Positions 26,445-36,402 are shown, numbered from the stretch's first letter. The stretch: DNA of 64,000 bases from Aequorivita capsosiphonis DSM 23843 (GCF_000429125.1 NZ_AUBG01000017.1:1-64000), one strand, 5' to 3'. Notes: generated from the sequence alone by a model not told the origin. Numbers and translations are program-made.

Positions 26445-28910
26445 TTAAAACTTCGCAGTAAGTCTTACATTAAATACACGTGGCGTTAAATAGTTTGGGA
26501 TGGAGTATTGCACTTTGGTGTAAACATCTCTAACAAAAGTGTTTGTGATTGAGTTTTGTACATCAAAAATGTTGTATATCTCTGCGCCAACAGTCAATTC
26601 CTTAAAAGGCTTTAACCAGCCACTGTCTCTTAGTTTTGTGTCGTCCACAATTACATAGCTCATCCCGATGTCTGCGCGTTTGTAATCCGGTAAACGCACT
26701 TGATATTTATATGGATCGGCATAACTAGGGGAGCCGCCCGGAAGTCCTGTGTTATAAGTTAAGTTTAGATACATTTTCATAGAAGGGATTACTTTAATAT
26801 AATCCTGGAAGAGCATTCCAAATTTCAGGCGTTGATCTGTTGGCCGAAATATATAGCCGCGATCATCGATGTTTTCTTCTGTTTTTAAATAGCCAAAACT
26901 CAACCAGCTTTCTGTCCCAGGGACGAATTCACCCGCTAATCGCAAATCAAGTCCGTAGGCATAGGCAACGGCGTTGTTATTAGCTCGGTAACGAATGCGT
27001 ACATTTTCTAAGGAATATGGGTTTACATCGGTCAAATGCTTGTAGTAGAGTTCGGAGTTTAACCTAAAAGCACGATCCCACATTTTAAAACTGTAATCGT
27101 TTCCAAATACAATATGAATGGATTTTTGCGCTTTTACATTTGGACGAACGGTACCAGATGAGTCACGCAATTCTCGATAAAAAGGCGGTTGGTTGTAAAC
27201 ACCACCAGAAAGACGGAAAAGCATATCCATATCCCAGTCTGGTTTTAAGGCTACTTGTCCGCGTGGACTAAAAACAGTCTGCGTATTGCTTTCGATGTTT
27301 TTTCCGCTTACCGTCCAATTGTGGGCGCGAACTCCGGCGTTTAACCAAAGCTCACTATTGCCAAGATTCGTTTTTCTACTCCATTGCGCATATCCTGAAA
27401 AACGATCAATTTGAGTGTCGTTAAGCGCACGGACATCTGTATAAGGCACTATTGGCGAAGTGTCTGCCTGATAAGGTTGATTGTTCGGTGGAAATATTGG
27501 TGGTCTTATAGAAAACCCAGCAGAATCAATAATTTCATATTCCTGAACGCGGTCTCTAATATCCTCGCGGGTGTATTTGATGCCGTATTCAAAATTATTT
27601 TCTTCAATGGAAAGGTTTCCTTTATGTTCTAGGTTAAGAATCAGCGCATCCAAGTCATTCCGGGCGTGGGTGAGTTGACCACCTATTCCGCGGGTGAATT
27701 CTACTTCACCTAAATCTTCGCCTCCAATTTCGGTATTCACTTCCCCTAAACGATATTCAGCGAGAATGTCAAAATGTTCCTGCTCTGTAGTTTGGTATAG
27801 CGAGCCAATAAATTTAGCCGTATAGTTATCTGAAACTACCCAAGTAGATTTTAATGCTCCAAAATACGTGCTGTATTTATCTTCCTCCTGCCCTTCATAA
27901 AAAACAAGCAAAGCAATAGGATCGGTAATGGTACCGAAATTTGTCTGTCTGGTTAATGGTTTGTATTTGTATTCGTTTAAAGAAATATTTCCTAAAAAGC
28001 TAAGTTCAAATTTATTGCTAAACTTATAGGTTAAATAAGTCTGTGCATCTGCAAACTTCGGTCTATAATTGGTTTCTGTCTGTTTTGAATTTACAAAAAG
28101 ACTGTTATCTCTATAGCGAATTCCCATAATTCCGGAGAGGCGGCCGTTTTTTGAAACTCCTTCCACAGAAGCGCTTGCCCCCAAAAGACTTGCATCTATT
28201 GTTGCCCCAAAGCTAACTGGACGGCGGTAGGTGATGTCCAAAACTGAAGAAAGCTTGTCGCCATATTTCGCTTGAAATCCACCTGCGGAAAAATCTACGT
28301 TACTAGTAAGGTCGCTATTTACAAAGCTTAAACCTTCTTGCTGCCCGCTTCTAACCAGAAACGGACGATATACTTCTATGTCGTTTACATAGACCAAGTT
28401 TTCGTCATAGTTTCCGCCACGAACGGCGTATTGGGTGCTCAATTCATCATTTCCACTAACTCCGGGAAGTGATTTTAGCAAGTTTTCAACCCCTGCATTT
28501 GCACCAACCATTTTACGGATCACTTCAGGGGAAATAGTAGTAACACCTTGAACGCGCTTATTTTCACGACCCGAAATAACTACTTCACTTATCTGCTCGA
28601 TTGTCGTGTTAATAACTGGGTTTAGCTCATAATCTTCGTTTGGTGAAAGATTCACCGTTACTTGTACTTTTTTATGACCAACGTGTGAAAACGTAATGGT
28701 AATATCTTGGTTTGAAGGGATTTCCAACAGATAGAAACCATTGAAATCTGAAATAGTTCCCGTGTCATTATACAGTACGTTTGCACCAGCGATCGGCAAG
28801 CTGTTTTCGTCAAGAATAATTCCTTTTATGACGGCTTTTTGAGCAAACACAACGGTTGCGAAAAGAAATAAAAGGAGCGTGAGCGATAGTTTAGTTGTTT
28901 TCAAAAGCAA
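26445..28910 (-). CDS. TonB-dependent receptor with carboxypeptidase-like regulatory domain
   Basis: An 821-residue outer-membrane receptor. The signal peptide ends VVFAQ. A CarboxypepD_reg-like domain (about residues 25-115, with KGIILDENSLPIAGANV and FNGFYLLEI) is followed by the plug (AGVENLLKSLPGV...QYAVRGGNYDENLVYVND) and a C-terminal beta barrel that ends in an aromatic residue (RLTAKF). TonB receptors take up iron chelates or polymers; the substrate cannot be predicted and no SusD partner is present. It lies 3 bp downstream of the M23 peptidase gene on the same strand and is probably cotranscribed with it. Confidence 0.9.
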   Translation of the reverse strand: MLLKTTKLSLTLLLFLFATVVFAQKAVIKGIILDENSLPIAGANVLYNDTGTISDFNGFYLLEIPSNQDITITFSHVGHKKVQVTVNLSPNEDYELNPVINTTIEQISEVVISGRENKRVQGVTTISPEVIRKMVGANAGVENLLKSLPGVSGNDELSTQYAVRGGNYDENLVYVNDIEVYRPFLVRSGQQEGLSFVNSDLTSNVDFSAGGFQAKYGDKLSSVLDITYRRPVSFGATIDASLLGASASVEGVSKNGRLSGIMGIRYRDNSLFVNSKQTETNYRPKFADAQTYLTYKFSNKFELSFLGNISLNEYKYKPLTRQTNFGTITDPIALLVFYEGQEEDKYSTYFGALKSTWVVSDNYTAKFIGSLYQTTEQEHFDILAEYRLGEVNTEIGGEDLGEVEFTRGIGGQLTHARNDLDALILNLEHKGNLSIEENNFEYGIKYTREDIRDRVQEYEIIDSAGFSIRPPIFPPNNQPYQADTSPIVPYTDVRALNDTQIDRFSGYAQWSRKTNLGNSELWLNAGVRAHNWTVSGKNIESNTQTVFSPRGQVALKPDWDMDMLFRLSGGVYNQPPFYRELRDSSGTVRPNVKAQKSIHIVFGNDYSFKMWDRAFRLNSELYYKHLTDVNPYSLENVRIRYRANNNAVAYAYGLDLRLAGEFVPGTESWLSFGYLKTEENIDDRGYIFRPTDQRLKFGMLFQDYIKVIPSMKMYLNLTYNTGLPGGSPSYADPYKYQVRLPDYKRADIGMSYVIVDDTKLRDSGWLKPFKELTVGAEIYNIFDVQNSITNTFVRDVYTKVQYSIPNYLTPRVFNVRLTAKF

Positions 28911-28913
28911 GGC

Positions 28914-30605
28914 TTAGGGGTGTTTTCTGAAAAATTTTGCTTCAAATGTAGCACTATTTCCAACATTATCTGTTACAATAACTTTCAAATTATTCTCAGA
29001 ATCTAAATTCACATTATCATTGAAATTATAAGTTAGAACGTCTTTTTTGTACTCATATTCCATTAAAACGAATTTTCCATTGATAGTTGCTCTATATGAG
29101 CTTATACCGCTAAGGTCATCCGTTATTTTAACCTGAAGAAAGTTTTGGTTGCTAATCCATTTCCCTTCTGAAAAATTAACGGGTTTAATTTCTGGCGGAA
29201 TCGTATCTGAAGCAATTACATAGGTGCCAAAGGTTCTAGTCTTTGTAACGAGTTTATCGTTTATTCGCTTCGTTGAATTGTAATAGGGGAGTCCCCTGTA
29301 ATTCAATCTTCCTATATATAGCTTGTCTTTATCTACATCTTTATATGCTGAAATATCTGCCGTGATTGAAATATTGGTGTGAATAGGGATCACGTCTTCA
29401 TGGAAAATTAAGGTATCTCCTTCATTTTTTATATTGAGATAGGTGTCTTCATATAGGCTGTTCGCAGGTATATAAATGCTGTATTTGCCTTTGGTTATGG
29501 AGTTGGAATGATCTGCATAAATATAGTCGTCTGTTTTAACAATATTCTTCGGTTCCAGAATCTCCATTTTAGCACCTTCAATTGGCACCGAAATAAACCT
29601 TCTATTACCCTTAAAGTCTGAAACTTCTATGGAATATATGGAATGCAGGCTGTCTTTTACGGTTACAAAACCGTTATCATCTTCTTTGGTAATTATGCTT
29701 AGCGGATTGTTTGGCTCCCTAAATAACTTTTGAACTCTACTTTTGTTGGTTTCCCAGTATTCATAGTCTACATAACGATTTAGGTATCGAGTTTCGGAAA
29801 ACGCAAACTTATTGAAGATCACTTCAAATTTTTCAGCACCATTAAATCGCGTCTCTATTTTATAACTTCCGTTTTTATTTGAAGCACCATCCAGTTGGTC
29901 ATAGGTGGTAATTCCGAAGCCAATTTTACCATAAGCGGTTATATCTTCGGTTTTAAAGTTGCCATCTTTTTGCTTTATTAAACGTAGCTTCGTTCTGTTT
30001 TGGCCTTGATTGACGTGCGCATCTTCCCCAATGGGATAGGCGAATATTGCGCTGACAATTGGAGTTTTTGAATCTGGCACCTCAATTCCAAAGAGAAGTG
30101 GATTCATGGGTCTTTGGGCTGCATCGCGGATTTCAAAATGCAAATGCGGACCGCCACTACCGCCTGTATTGCCGGTATATGCAATTAAATCGCCTTTTTT
30201 AACGTGCAACAAGGTTTTATCTGGGAAAAGCTCTGTTTCGTAGGTCTCCTTTTCATATTGTGTATCCTTAACATATTTTTCAATAGCCCCAGCATAGCTT
30301 CGCAAATGACCATATACAGTGGTGTAGCCGTTCGGGTGAAGAATATATAGAGCTTTCCCGTAGCCGAAACTTCCAACTTTTATTCTACTAACATAACCAT
30401 CGGCAGGCGCAAAAACGGGTTGCCCTTCCCGCTGTTTGGTTTTAATATCCAAACCACTGTGGAAATGATTGGAGCGCAACTCACCAAAACTGCCTGAGAG
30501 AATCAGATCAATCTCTAACGGATTTGAAAAGTAATCTGTGGGAATATTGCTTTGGCTATATGCAAACCCACTAAAAAGCAGGCAAAAGGATAAAAACTTC
30601 TTCAT
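28914..30605 (-). CDS. M23 family metallopeptidase (LytM-type peptidoglycan hydrolase)
   Basis: A 563-residue secreted peptidase. The signal peptide (about 17 residues, ending AYSQ) is followed by an M23 zinc domain within the first ~170 residues: HSGLDIK supplies the first His and Asp ligands, and HLHFEIRD supplies the His pair. The long C-terminal part is beta-rich with Ig-like segments. It may cut peptide cross-bridges in peptidoglycan or serve as a scaffold. A TAATTTTG box on the minus strand (plus coordinates 30610-30617) ends four bases before the ATG, which suggests a transcript with almost no leader. Confidence 0.9.
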   Translation of the reverse strand: MKKFLSFCLLFSGFAYSQSNIPTDYFSNPLEIDLILSGSFGELRSNHFHSGLDIKTKQREGQPVFAPADGYVSRIKVGSFGYGKALYILHPNGYTTVYGHLRSYAGAIEKYVKDTQYEKETYETELFPDKTLLHVKKGDLIAYTGNTGGSGGPHLHFEIRDAAQRPMNPLLFGIEVPDSKTPIVSAIFAYPIGEDAHVNQGQNRTKLRLIKQKDGNFKTEDITAYGKIGFGITTYDQLDGASNKNGSYKIETRFNGAEKFEVIFNKFAFSETRYLNRYVDYEYWETNKSRVQKLFREPNNPLSIITKEDDNGFVTVKDSLHSIYSIEVSDFKGNRRFISVPIEGAKMEILEPKNIVKTDDYIYADHSNSITKGKYSIYIPANSLYEDTYLNIKNEGDTLIFHEDVIPIHTNISITADISAYKDVDKDKLYIGRLNYRGLPYYNSTKRINDKLVTKTRTFGTYVIASDTIPPEIKPVNFSEGKWISNQNFLQVKITDDLSGISSYRATINGKFVLMEYEYKKDVLTYNFNDNVNLDSENNLKVIVTDNVGNSATFEAKFFRKHP

Positions 30606-30697
30606 GCTGCAAAATTAAGAATACGTTGCAATTAAATGGAGGGATGTGTGATTAATTGCAGGGCTTTTTCAATATTTCAAAAAATTATGAAAAACTG

Positions 30698-30728
30698 TTT
30701 GCGTATTAACGATGGTATGCTAACTTTG
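30698..30728 (+). promoter_or_regulatory. Consensus Bacteroidota promoter for the zapB-like/zapA/6S block
   Basis: TTTG (30698-30701), then exactly 19 bp, then TAACTTTG (30721-30728), which is the consensus TTTG-N19-TAnnTTTG of the Bacteroidota primary sigma factor. The first gene of the block starts 28 bp downstream. Confidence 0.85.
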
Positions 30729-30755
30729 TGTTAGAAGTATTGAACACAGAATTTA

Positions 30756-31046
30756 ATGAGTAATCTTTCTGAAATAGTTGATTCTCTTGAAAATAGGATT
30801 GGCGAGCTGCTCACAAGGCACGAGAAATTGAAAAACGCCAATGCGGAATTAGAAGAAGAACTCAAGGTTTTAAAACTAAAACAGCCAAAATTCGAAAAGG
30901 AAATTGAGTCTTGGTCTGAAAAGTGTGAGTCATTAAGGCTGGCAAATTCAATACTTGGCAGCAACCAACATAAACGAGAAACTAAACTCAAGATAAACGC
31001 GCTCATTCGGGAAATTGACCAGTGTATAACTAGTATTTCCGAATAA
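30756..31046 (+). CDS. ZapB-like coiled-coil cell division protein
   Basis: A 96-residue, charged, almost entirely helical protein. Heptad-like leucines run from SLENRIGELL through LEEELKVLKL to the end, predicting a coiled coil. It has no membrane segment or signal. It lies 10 bp upstream of zapA in the same orientation, behind a strong consensus promoter, and this position suggests a ZapB-type partner of the division ring. The similarity is one of size, composition and context rather than a motif match. Confidence 0.7.
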   Translation: MSNLSEIVDSLENRIGELLTRHEKLKNANAELEEELKVLKLKQPKFEKEIESWSEKCESLRLANSILGSNQHKRETKLKINALIREIDQCITSISE

Positions 31047-31056
31047 AAATATAACA

Positions 31057-31347
31057 ATGGCCGAACCATTAAAAATTAAACTATCAGTAGCAGACCGGGT
31101 TTACCCTCTGACCATCAATCCGTCGCAGGAAGAAGGCCTTAGGTTGGCTTCAAAAAAGATAGAAGAAATGATTAAAAAGTTCGAAAAAAGTTATGCCGTC
31201 CGCGACAAGCAGGATGTATTGGCCATGTGTGCCTTACAGTTTGCCGCACAGGTAGAGCAAAAACAAATTGATACCACTAGCGTCACGCAAGAAACAGAGG
31301 AAAAGCTAAAGACTTTAAATCGTTTACTGCAGGAGCAGCTATCATAA
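31057..31347 (+). CDS. zapA: Cell division protein ZapA
   Basis: A 96-residue protein with the ZapA pattern: a short beta start (LKIKLSVADRVYPLTINPSQEEGLRLA), then a helical region with VLAMCALQFAA, and a coiled-coil tail. ZapA binds FtsZ and bundles filaments at the division site. It is followed by the 6S-like RNA and rny, the arrangement I recall for Flavobacteria. Confidence 0.88.
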   Translation: MAEPLKIKLSVADRVYPLTINPSQEEGLRLASKKIEEMIKKFEKSYAVRDKQDVLAMCALQFAAQVEQKQIDTTSVTQETEEKLKTLNRLLQEQLS

Positions 31348-31373
31348 CGTTCTTTAAATTAAATAAGGTTACT

Positions 31374-31543
31374 GCCTACATTAATACTAATTTTTGGTAA
31401 ACTCAACACGAATTCTTTAAAAAGGGTGAGTTAAAGTTGTAAAAGCGAGCCGTCTTTGAACGGATACTTGACCAGCTTGTTAGCCCTAAACATTCATTTT
31501 AAGGAGTTTATTCAAAATAAATATATTGATGTAGGCTTTTTTT
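31374..31543 (+). ncRNA. ssrS: 6S-Flavo RNA (6S RNA)
   Basis: A 13-bp closing stem, GCCTACATTAATA (31374-31386) with TATTGATGTAGGC (31524-31536), has one G-U pair and is followed by T7 (31537-31543). The ~165-nt region between has no reading frame. 6S-Flavo RNAs of Bacteroidota lie downstream of zapA, and this one lies 26 bp after zapA and just before rny. 6S RNA binds RNA polymerase and mimics an open promoter. The family assignment rests on location, length and closing stem; the internal bulge has not been modelled. Confidence 0.82.
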
Positions 31544-31565
31544 ATACATATAATTCAACGAAAAA

Positions 31566-33131
31566 ATGGACATCATAATAACTAGTGTAATCGGCGCCAT
31601 CGTTGGTATTGCTATTGGTTTTTTTATTGCAAAAATGTTGGAACGCAGCAATGCTTCCAAAATGATTTTAAGAGCAAAGAAAAGCGCATCATCAATACTG
31701 AAAGAAGCGAAATCTGAAGCTGAAACTATCAAAAAAGATAAAATACTTCAGGCCAAAGAAAAGTTCTTAGAACTTAAATCGGAACACGAAAAAGTAATAT
31801 TAAGCCGTGATAAGAAAATTTCTGACGCAGAAAAAAGAACTCGAGATAAGGAATCACAAGCCTCGGGCGAGTTGGCAAAAACAAAGAAACTTTCTGCAAG
31901 TCTAGAATCTAAACAAAAGGATTTTGATGAAAAAATACTTGTACTCGACAAAAAACAAACGGAGGTTGAAAAACTTCACAGAAGTCAAGTAGAGCAATTG
32001 GAGGTTATAAGCAGTCTTTCAGCAGAAGATGCGAAGTCACAATTGATGGAGAGCCTTAAGGATGAAGCTAAAACACAAGCAATGGCTTACATTCAGCATT
32101 CTGTGGAAGAGTCTAAAATGACTGCACAACAGGAAGCAAAAAAAATAATTATCAATACTATTCAACGCATAGGGACCGAAGAGGCGGTAGAAAACTGTGT
32201 TTCTGTTTTCAATCTTGAAAGTGATGATGTAAAAGGTAGAATTATTGGTCGTGAAGGTCGAAATATTCGTGCTATTGAGGCCGCAACTGGCGTTGAGATT
32301 ATTGTTGATGACACTCCTGAAGCTATTATTCTTTCCTGTTTTGATTCCGTTAGAAGGGAAATTGCCCGTTTATCACTTCATAAATTAGTGACGGATGGAC
32401 GTATACACCCAGCGAGAATTGAAGAAGTGGTTCAAAAAACTACGAAACAAATTGAAGAAGAGATAATTGAAGTAGGAAAGCGTACGGTTATCGAATTAGG
32501 AATTCACGGTTTACATCCTGAGCTTATCAAGGCGGTAGGACGTATGAAGTATCGCTCTTCTTATGGTCAAAACCTTTTGCATCACTCACGCGAAGTTGCG
32601 AGACTGTGTGGTGTTATGGCTGCGGAGCTTGGCTTAAACGCTAAACTAGCCAAACGCGCAGGATTGCTTCACGATATTGGGAAAGTACCAGAAACCGAAA
32701 CCGAAATGCCACACGCACTTTTAGGAATGCAATTGGCTGAAAAATTTGGTGAAAAACCAGAAGTTTGTAATGCTATTGGTGCTCACCACGACGAAATTGA
32801 GATGACAGGATTACTTTCACCAATCGTTCAGGTTTGTGATGCTATTAGCGGTGCAAGACCTGGAGCAAGACGTCAAGTATTGGACTCTTACATCCAGCGT
32901 TTGAAGGACTTAGAAGATATTGCTTTCGGTTTTGGAGGTGTTAATAAAGCTTATGCAATCCAAGCTGGACGTGAACTTCGTGTAATGGTGGAAAGTGAAA
33001 AAGTGAGCGATGAAAAAGCAGCGCAACTTTCTTTTGAGATCTCACAAAAAATACAAACTGATATGACGTATCCAGGACAAGTTAAGGTTACTGTTATTCG
33101 GGAAACACGCGCAGTTAATATTGCGAAGTAA
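31566..33131 (+). CDS. rny: Ribonuclease Y
   Basis: A 521-residue membrane-anchored endoribonuclease that starts mRNA decay. A single N-terminal helix (about residues 4-24, [18 protein letters not shown]) is followed by a long coiled coil to about residue 200. A KH domain follows, with [19 protein letters not shown], then an HD phosphohydrolase domain with LLHDIGK and the metal-binding His and Asp residues. This is the standard RNase Y architecture and length. It is separated by 22 bp from the end of the 6S-like RNA. Confidence 0.95.
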   Translation: MDIIITSVIGAIVGIAIGFFIAKMLERSNASKMILRAKKSASSILKEAKSEAETIKKDKILQAKEKFLELKSEHEKVILSRDKKISDAEKRTRDKESQASGELAKTKKLSASLESKQKDFDEKILVLDKKQTEVEKLHRSQVEQLEVISSLSAEDAKSQLMESLKDEAKTQAMAYIQHSVEESKMTAQQEAKKIIINTIQRIGTEEAVENCVSVFNLESDDVKGRIIGREGRNIRAIEAATGVEIIVDDTPEAIILSCFDSVRREIARLSLHKLVTDGRIHPARIEEVVQKTTKQIEEEIIEVGKRTVIELGIHGLHPELIKAVGRMKYRSSYGQNLLHHSREVARLCGVMAAELGLNAKLAKRAGLLHDIGKVPETETEMPHALLGMQLAEKFGEKPEVCNAIGAHHDEIEMTGLLSPIVQVCDAISGARPGARRQVLDSYIQRLKDLEDIAFGFGGVNKAYAIQAGRELRVMVESEKVSDEKAAQLSFEISQKIQTDMTYPGQVKVTVIRETRAVNIAK

Positions 33132-33132
33132 A

Positions 33133-33245
33133 AGCCCCCTAGCCCCCGAAGGGGGAAATCTTACTCTAACTTAATAAAAAAAGCTCCGAAGGGAGCTTTT
33201 TTTATTTATAACAGTGGAGTTCCCCCTTCGGGGGCGGAGGGGGCT
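33133..33245. terminator. Composite inverted repeat with bidirectional terminator, copy 1
   Basis: The outer arms are AGCCCCCTAGCCCCCGAA (33133 onward) and CTTCGGGGGCGGAGGGGGCT (ending 33245). Inside sits AAGCTCC-gaa-GGGAGCTT (33181-33198), followed by a T run. It lies between convergent rny and the aldo/keto reductase gene. A second copy is at 39229-39353, so it is a dispersed repeat used as a terminator. Confidence 0.85.
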
Positions 33246-33249
33246 GTTA

Positions 33250-34203
33250 TTAGGAGGCTTCATCATAAAGGTTTTCATAACCTTTGGAAGGCTCCTCAAA
33301 GAACTTTCCGTTGATATATCTATAGTGACGATCTAGTTTGGCTATTTTTTTCATATCCGAATCGGTTAGCGAAACATCTGCCGCTTGAAAATTGGCGATT
33401 ATATGATCTTTAGTGGTTGATTTTGGAATGGCGGCGCAATCTCTGTGATTGTGCCAAGCAATCAACACTTGTGGAACAATAGCGCTGCGGTCTCGCGCTA
33501 TTTCCTTTAAAGTATCAATTTCCATCATATTGGGTTCGTCATCAGCTTTCATGGCCTTGGAACGGTCTCCAGAGCCTAATGGAGAATAGGCGGTTACCAG
33601 AATGTTTTCACTCTTGCAATAGGCTAATAAAGAATCCTGTTGTAATAAAGGGTGAAGCTCCACTTGGTTCATTTCAGGTTTTATTGTTGCCTTTGAAACG
33701 AGATCTTTTAATTTCTTTTCACTAAAATTAGAAACGCCAATATGTTTTGCCATTCCATCCTTTTTAGCTTCTTCCATCTGCATCCAAGTGTCAATAATCG
33801 GTGCTTCTTCAGGAGTTAGATAGTCATCTGGTTTCTTTGGAAAATCGACTCCATTTCTGAAGGCAACGGGCCAATGAATAAGGTAAAGGTCTAAATAATC
33901 GAGTTTTAATTTTTTTAATGAATCCTGTAATGCTGGGATTACTTGGCCCTCAGCATGGGCATCATTCCAAAGTTTTGAGGTTATAAATAGGTCTTCGCGG
34001 AATATTTCACCTTCGGCAAATATTTCGGCAAGAGCTTCACCAATAATTTCTTCATTTCCATAATTTTTAGCAGTATCTATGTGCCGATATCCCGCATAGA
34101 TAGCGTCTTTGACTGCTTTTTTTAATTCATTTCCAGTTGCTTTCCAGGTTCCTAAGCCTATGGCGTGCATGGTATCTCCGTTTTGGAATTTAAGTGTTTT
34201 CAT
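33250..34203 (-). CDS. Aldo/keto reductase
   Basis: A 317-residue NADPH-dependent reductase of the AKR superfamily, TIM-barrel fold. The catalytic tetrad is visible: Asp in IDTAKNYG, Tyr in the same segment, Lys in ITSKLW, and His in LIHWP. The NADPH-binding end carries AIPKSTTKDHI. These enzymes reduce sugars and aldehydes; the exact substrate is not predictable. The C-terminal stop lies 4 bp beyond the composite terminator repeat. Confidence 0.92.
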   Translation of the reverse strand: MKTLKFQNGDTMHAIGLGTWKATGNELKKAVKDAIYAGYRHIDTAKNYGNEEIIGEALAEIFAEGEIFREDLFITSKLWNDAHAEGQVIPALQDSLKKLKLDYLDLYLIHWPVAFRNGVDFPKKPDDYLTPEEAPIIDTWMQMEEAKKDGMAKHIGVSNFSEKKLKDLVSKATIKPEMNQVELHPLLQQDSLLAYCKSENILVTAYSPLGSGDRSKAMKADDEPNMMEIDTLKEIARDRSAIVPQVLIAWHNHRDCAAIPKSTTKDHIIANFQAADVSLTDSDMKKIAKLDRHYRYINGKFFEEPSKGYENLYDEAS

Positions 34204-34473
34204 AATTTTTTCGTTTTAAGAATATAATTTTGAAATTACGAAAGAGTATCGCCAGAGTAAAGGATTTGAGGGAGTTTGGGTTTTATTTAACCCAATGGAA
34301 GTGGAAAGTGTCTAGGAGTCTAGGAGTAATGGTGGCCGTAGCACTAGAAGAGTTTAAGTGTTGAGGAGTTTAAAAGTTTATCGTAAGGAGGAATAATTTC
34401 AAAAACGTATTTTTCAGGATGATGCTTATGAAAGACGGCCAGTTTGGAATTTGGAATTTATTTTTTGGAATTT

Positions 34474-34538
<65 letters not shown>

Positions 34539-34550
34539 ATCCCTGAGAAC

Positions 34551-35447
34551 TCACTTCCTAGGGTGATACAGATTAATAACTTCCGTTAAATGCTTTCTAT
34601 CAATATGGGTGTAAATTTCAGTAGTAGTAATACTTTCGTGGCCAAGCATTTGTTGGATGGCACGTAGATCTGCGCCGTTTTCTAAAAGATGTGTGGCGAA
34701 AGAGTGTCTGAAAGTATGGGGGCTAATATTTTTTTGAATTCCTGCTTCTTTGGCCAAACGTTTTACAATGGTAAAAATCATGGCTCGCGTTAGTGATTTT
34801 CCGTGTCTGTTTAAGAACAGGGTGTCTTTAGCTTGCGAATCTATATCTTGGTGTACACGGATTTCCTTTCTATAAATATTGATATATTTTACGGTGGTTG
34901 GTCCAATGGGAATCAAGCGCTGTTTGTCGCCCTTTCCTGTTACTTTGATAAAATCTTCGTCAAAATAAAGATCTGATATTTTTAGGTCAGTCAGTTCCGA
35001 TACACGGAGTCCGCAACCATAAAGGGTTTCAAGGATAGCACGATTGCGTTCGCCTTGTTTGGAGCTTAGGTCGATGGCTGCAATAAGTTTATCAATCTCC
35101 TCAATTGCAAGGGTGTCAGGCAGTTTTCGTCCTAATTTTGGGGATTCAATAAGTTCTAAGGGATTCGTTTTTCGGAAATCTTCAAAAATCAGGTAGTTGA
35201 AAAATCCTTTCAATCCAGAAATCAGCCGACTTTGTGAGCGTGGATTCACTTTTTTCGCAATATCATAAATGAATTGCTGCAAGGTTTCTTCGGAAATAGT
35301 GATAGGAGAGTGTTTTACTTCATTATTTTCTAGCCACCGCATCAGTTTCTTTACATCTAAAGAGTAGTTGACAATGGAATTCTCTGACAGGCCACGCTCT
35401 AGGCGGAGGTAGTTTTGATAGTCCTTTAAAGTCTGTTGCCAATTCAC
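34551..35447 (-). CDS. xerD: Site-specific tyrosine recombinase XerD/XerC
   Basis: A 298-residue tyrosine recombinase that resolves chromosome dimers at dif. The N-terminal SAM-like core-binding domain (about residues 1-90) is followed by the catalytic domain. The active-site residues are Arg in GCGLRVSEL, Lys in TGKGDKQRL, His and Arg in HTFRHSFA, His in LGHESI, and the nucleophile Tyr in EIYTHID. Length and composition match XerC/XerD. The start is a GTG (35447). The region to the right of the gene is clean, without attachment-site-like repeats. Confidence 0.92.
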   Translation of the reverse strand: MNWQQTLKDYQNYLRLERGLSENSIVNYSLDVKKLMRWLENNEVKHSPITISEETLQQFIYDIAKKVNPRSQSRLISGLKGFFNYLIFEDFRKTNPLELIESPKLGRKLPDTLAIEEIDKLIAAIDLSSKQGERNRAILETLYGCGLRVSELTDLKISDLYFDEDFIKVTGKGDKQRLIPIGPTTVKYINIYRKEIRVHQDIDSQAKDTLFLNRHGKSLTRAMIFTIVKRLAKEAGIQKNISPHTFRHSFATHLLENGADLRAIQQMLGHESITTTEIYTHIDRKHLTEVINLYHPRK

Positions 35448-35604
35448 AGTGCTATATTACTACTAATAACGATTAAACAAACAAATTTACAGTGCAAAAT
35501 TTAAATGGGTGTACGGAAATAGTTAACAAAAAACTAAATATATCTTAAGCTTCCACAATAAAGGTATCTTTGTCGGTTAATAAAAAAATTTAAAATTTAG
35601 TATT

Positions 35605-36156
35605 ATGAAAAAACTAATGATAGCGGTAGTCGCAATCTTTATGGGAACAACTGCTTTTTCACAGGAAATTGATCTTGGTATAAAAGCTGGGGCTAACTTT
35701 GCTAATATTTCAGATGCAAGTGGACTTTCAAACAAAACTGGTTTTCAAGCGGGTATATTCGCAGGAATAAAGTTTACTGATAAAGTTGGGATTCAAGCAG
35801 ATATGCTTTATTCACAACAAGGAGGTGACTTTGATTTTGGAGATTTTGATCTTACCTATATTAACGTTCCAGTTGTGCTGAAATATTATTTATTTCAAGG
35901 CTTAAACATACAGGCTGGACCGCAATTTGGTTTTATTGTTGACGACAAGATAACTGTTGACCTTGGAGATGTTGTAACTGATGCTAAGGCTGAAAATTTC
36001 GACCTTTCAGGTGTTGTGGGCGCAGGATATGACTTTCCTTTTGGAATTCGTCTAGATGCTCGTTATAACTTCGGACTTACAGATGTCTCTAAAATAGATG
36101 GAGCTGATGGAAAGAATAGTGTATTTTCAGTTGCATTAGGATACTCTTTCTTATAA
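35605..36156 (+). CDS. Small outer-membrane beta-barrel protein (porin family), paralogue 1
   Basis: A 183-residue protein with a signal peptide (ending TTAFSQ) and an eight-strand-type beta barrel. It starts EIDLGIKAGANFANISD and ends VALGYSFL, with a terminal aromatic pattern. It resembles the OMP_b-brl_2/PorT-like barrels of Bacteroidota. Three similar genes follow. A TATCTTTG box at 35565-35572 is a likely -7 element. The function is unknown. Confidence 0.85.
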   Translation: MKKLMIAVVAIFMGTTAFSQEIDLGIKAGANFANISDASGLSNKTGFQAGIFAGIKFTDKVGIQADMLYSQQGGDFDFGDFDLTYINVPVVLKYYLFQGLNIQAGPQFGFIVDDKITVDLGDVVTDAKAENFDLSGVVGAGYDFPFGIRLDARYNFGLTDVSKIDGADGKNSVFSVALGYSFL

Positions 36157-36179
36157 CCAACTTAATATAATAATTATCT

Positions 36180-36207
36180 AAGCCGTCCAATTTGGATGGC
36201 TTTTTTT
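36180..36207 (+). terminator. Terminator after barrel paralogue 1
   Basis: AAGCCGTCC and GGATGGCTT pair (one G-T) around a short loop and are followed by a run of T. This separates the first barrel gene from the next. Confidence 0.85.
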
Positions 36208-36402
36208 ATGAGTTATAGGTTTGAATTTTTTCGAACGAAGCTCCTTTAAACCAATCCAATTTCGGCCAGACTCTAATTATGCTGTCGCTTAGTAGGTTTG
36301 ATTAATATCATTAAAAATAATACTTAACATAAAGTATATACATTTTAGAATGTAAGATTAACTTATATTTGCGTTTTAACTAAAACTCAAAACCTAGTTA
36401 TT

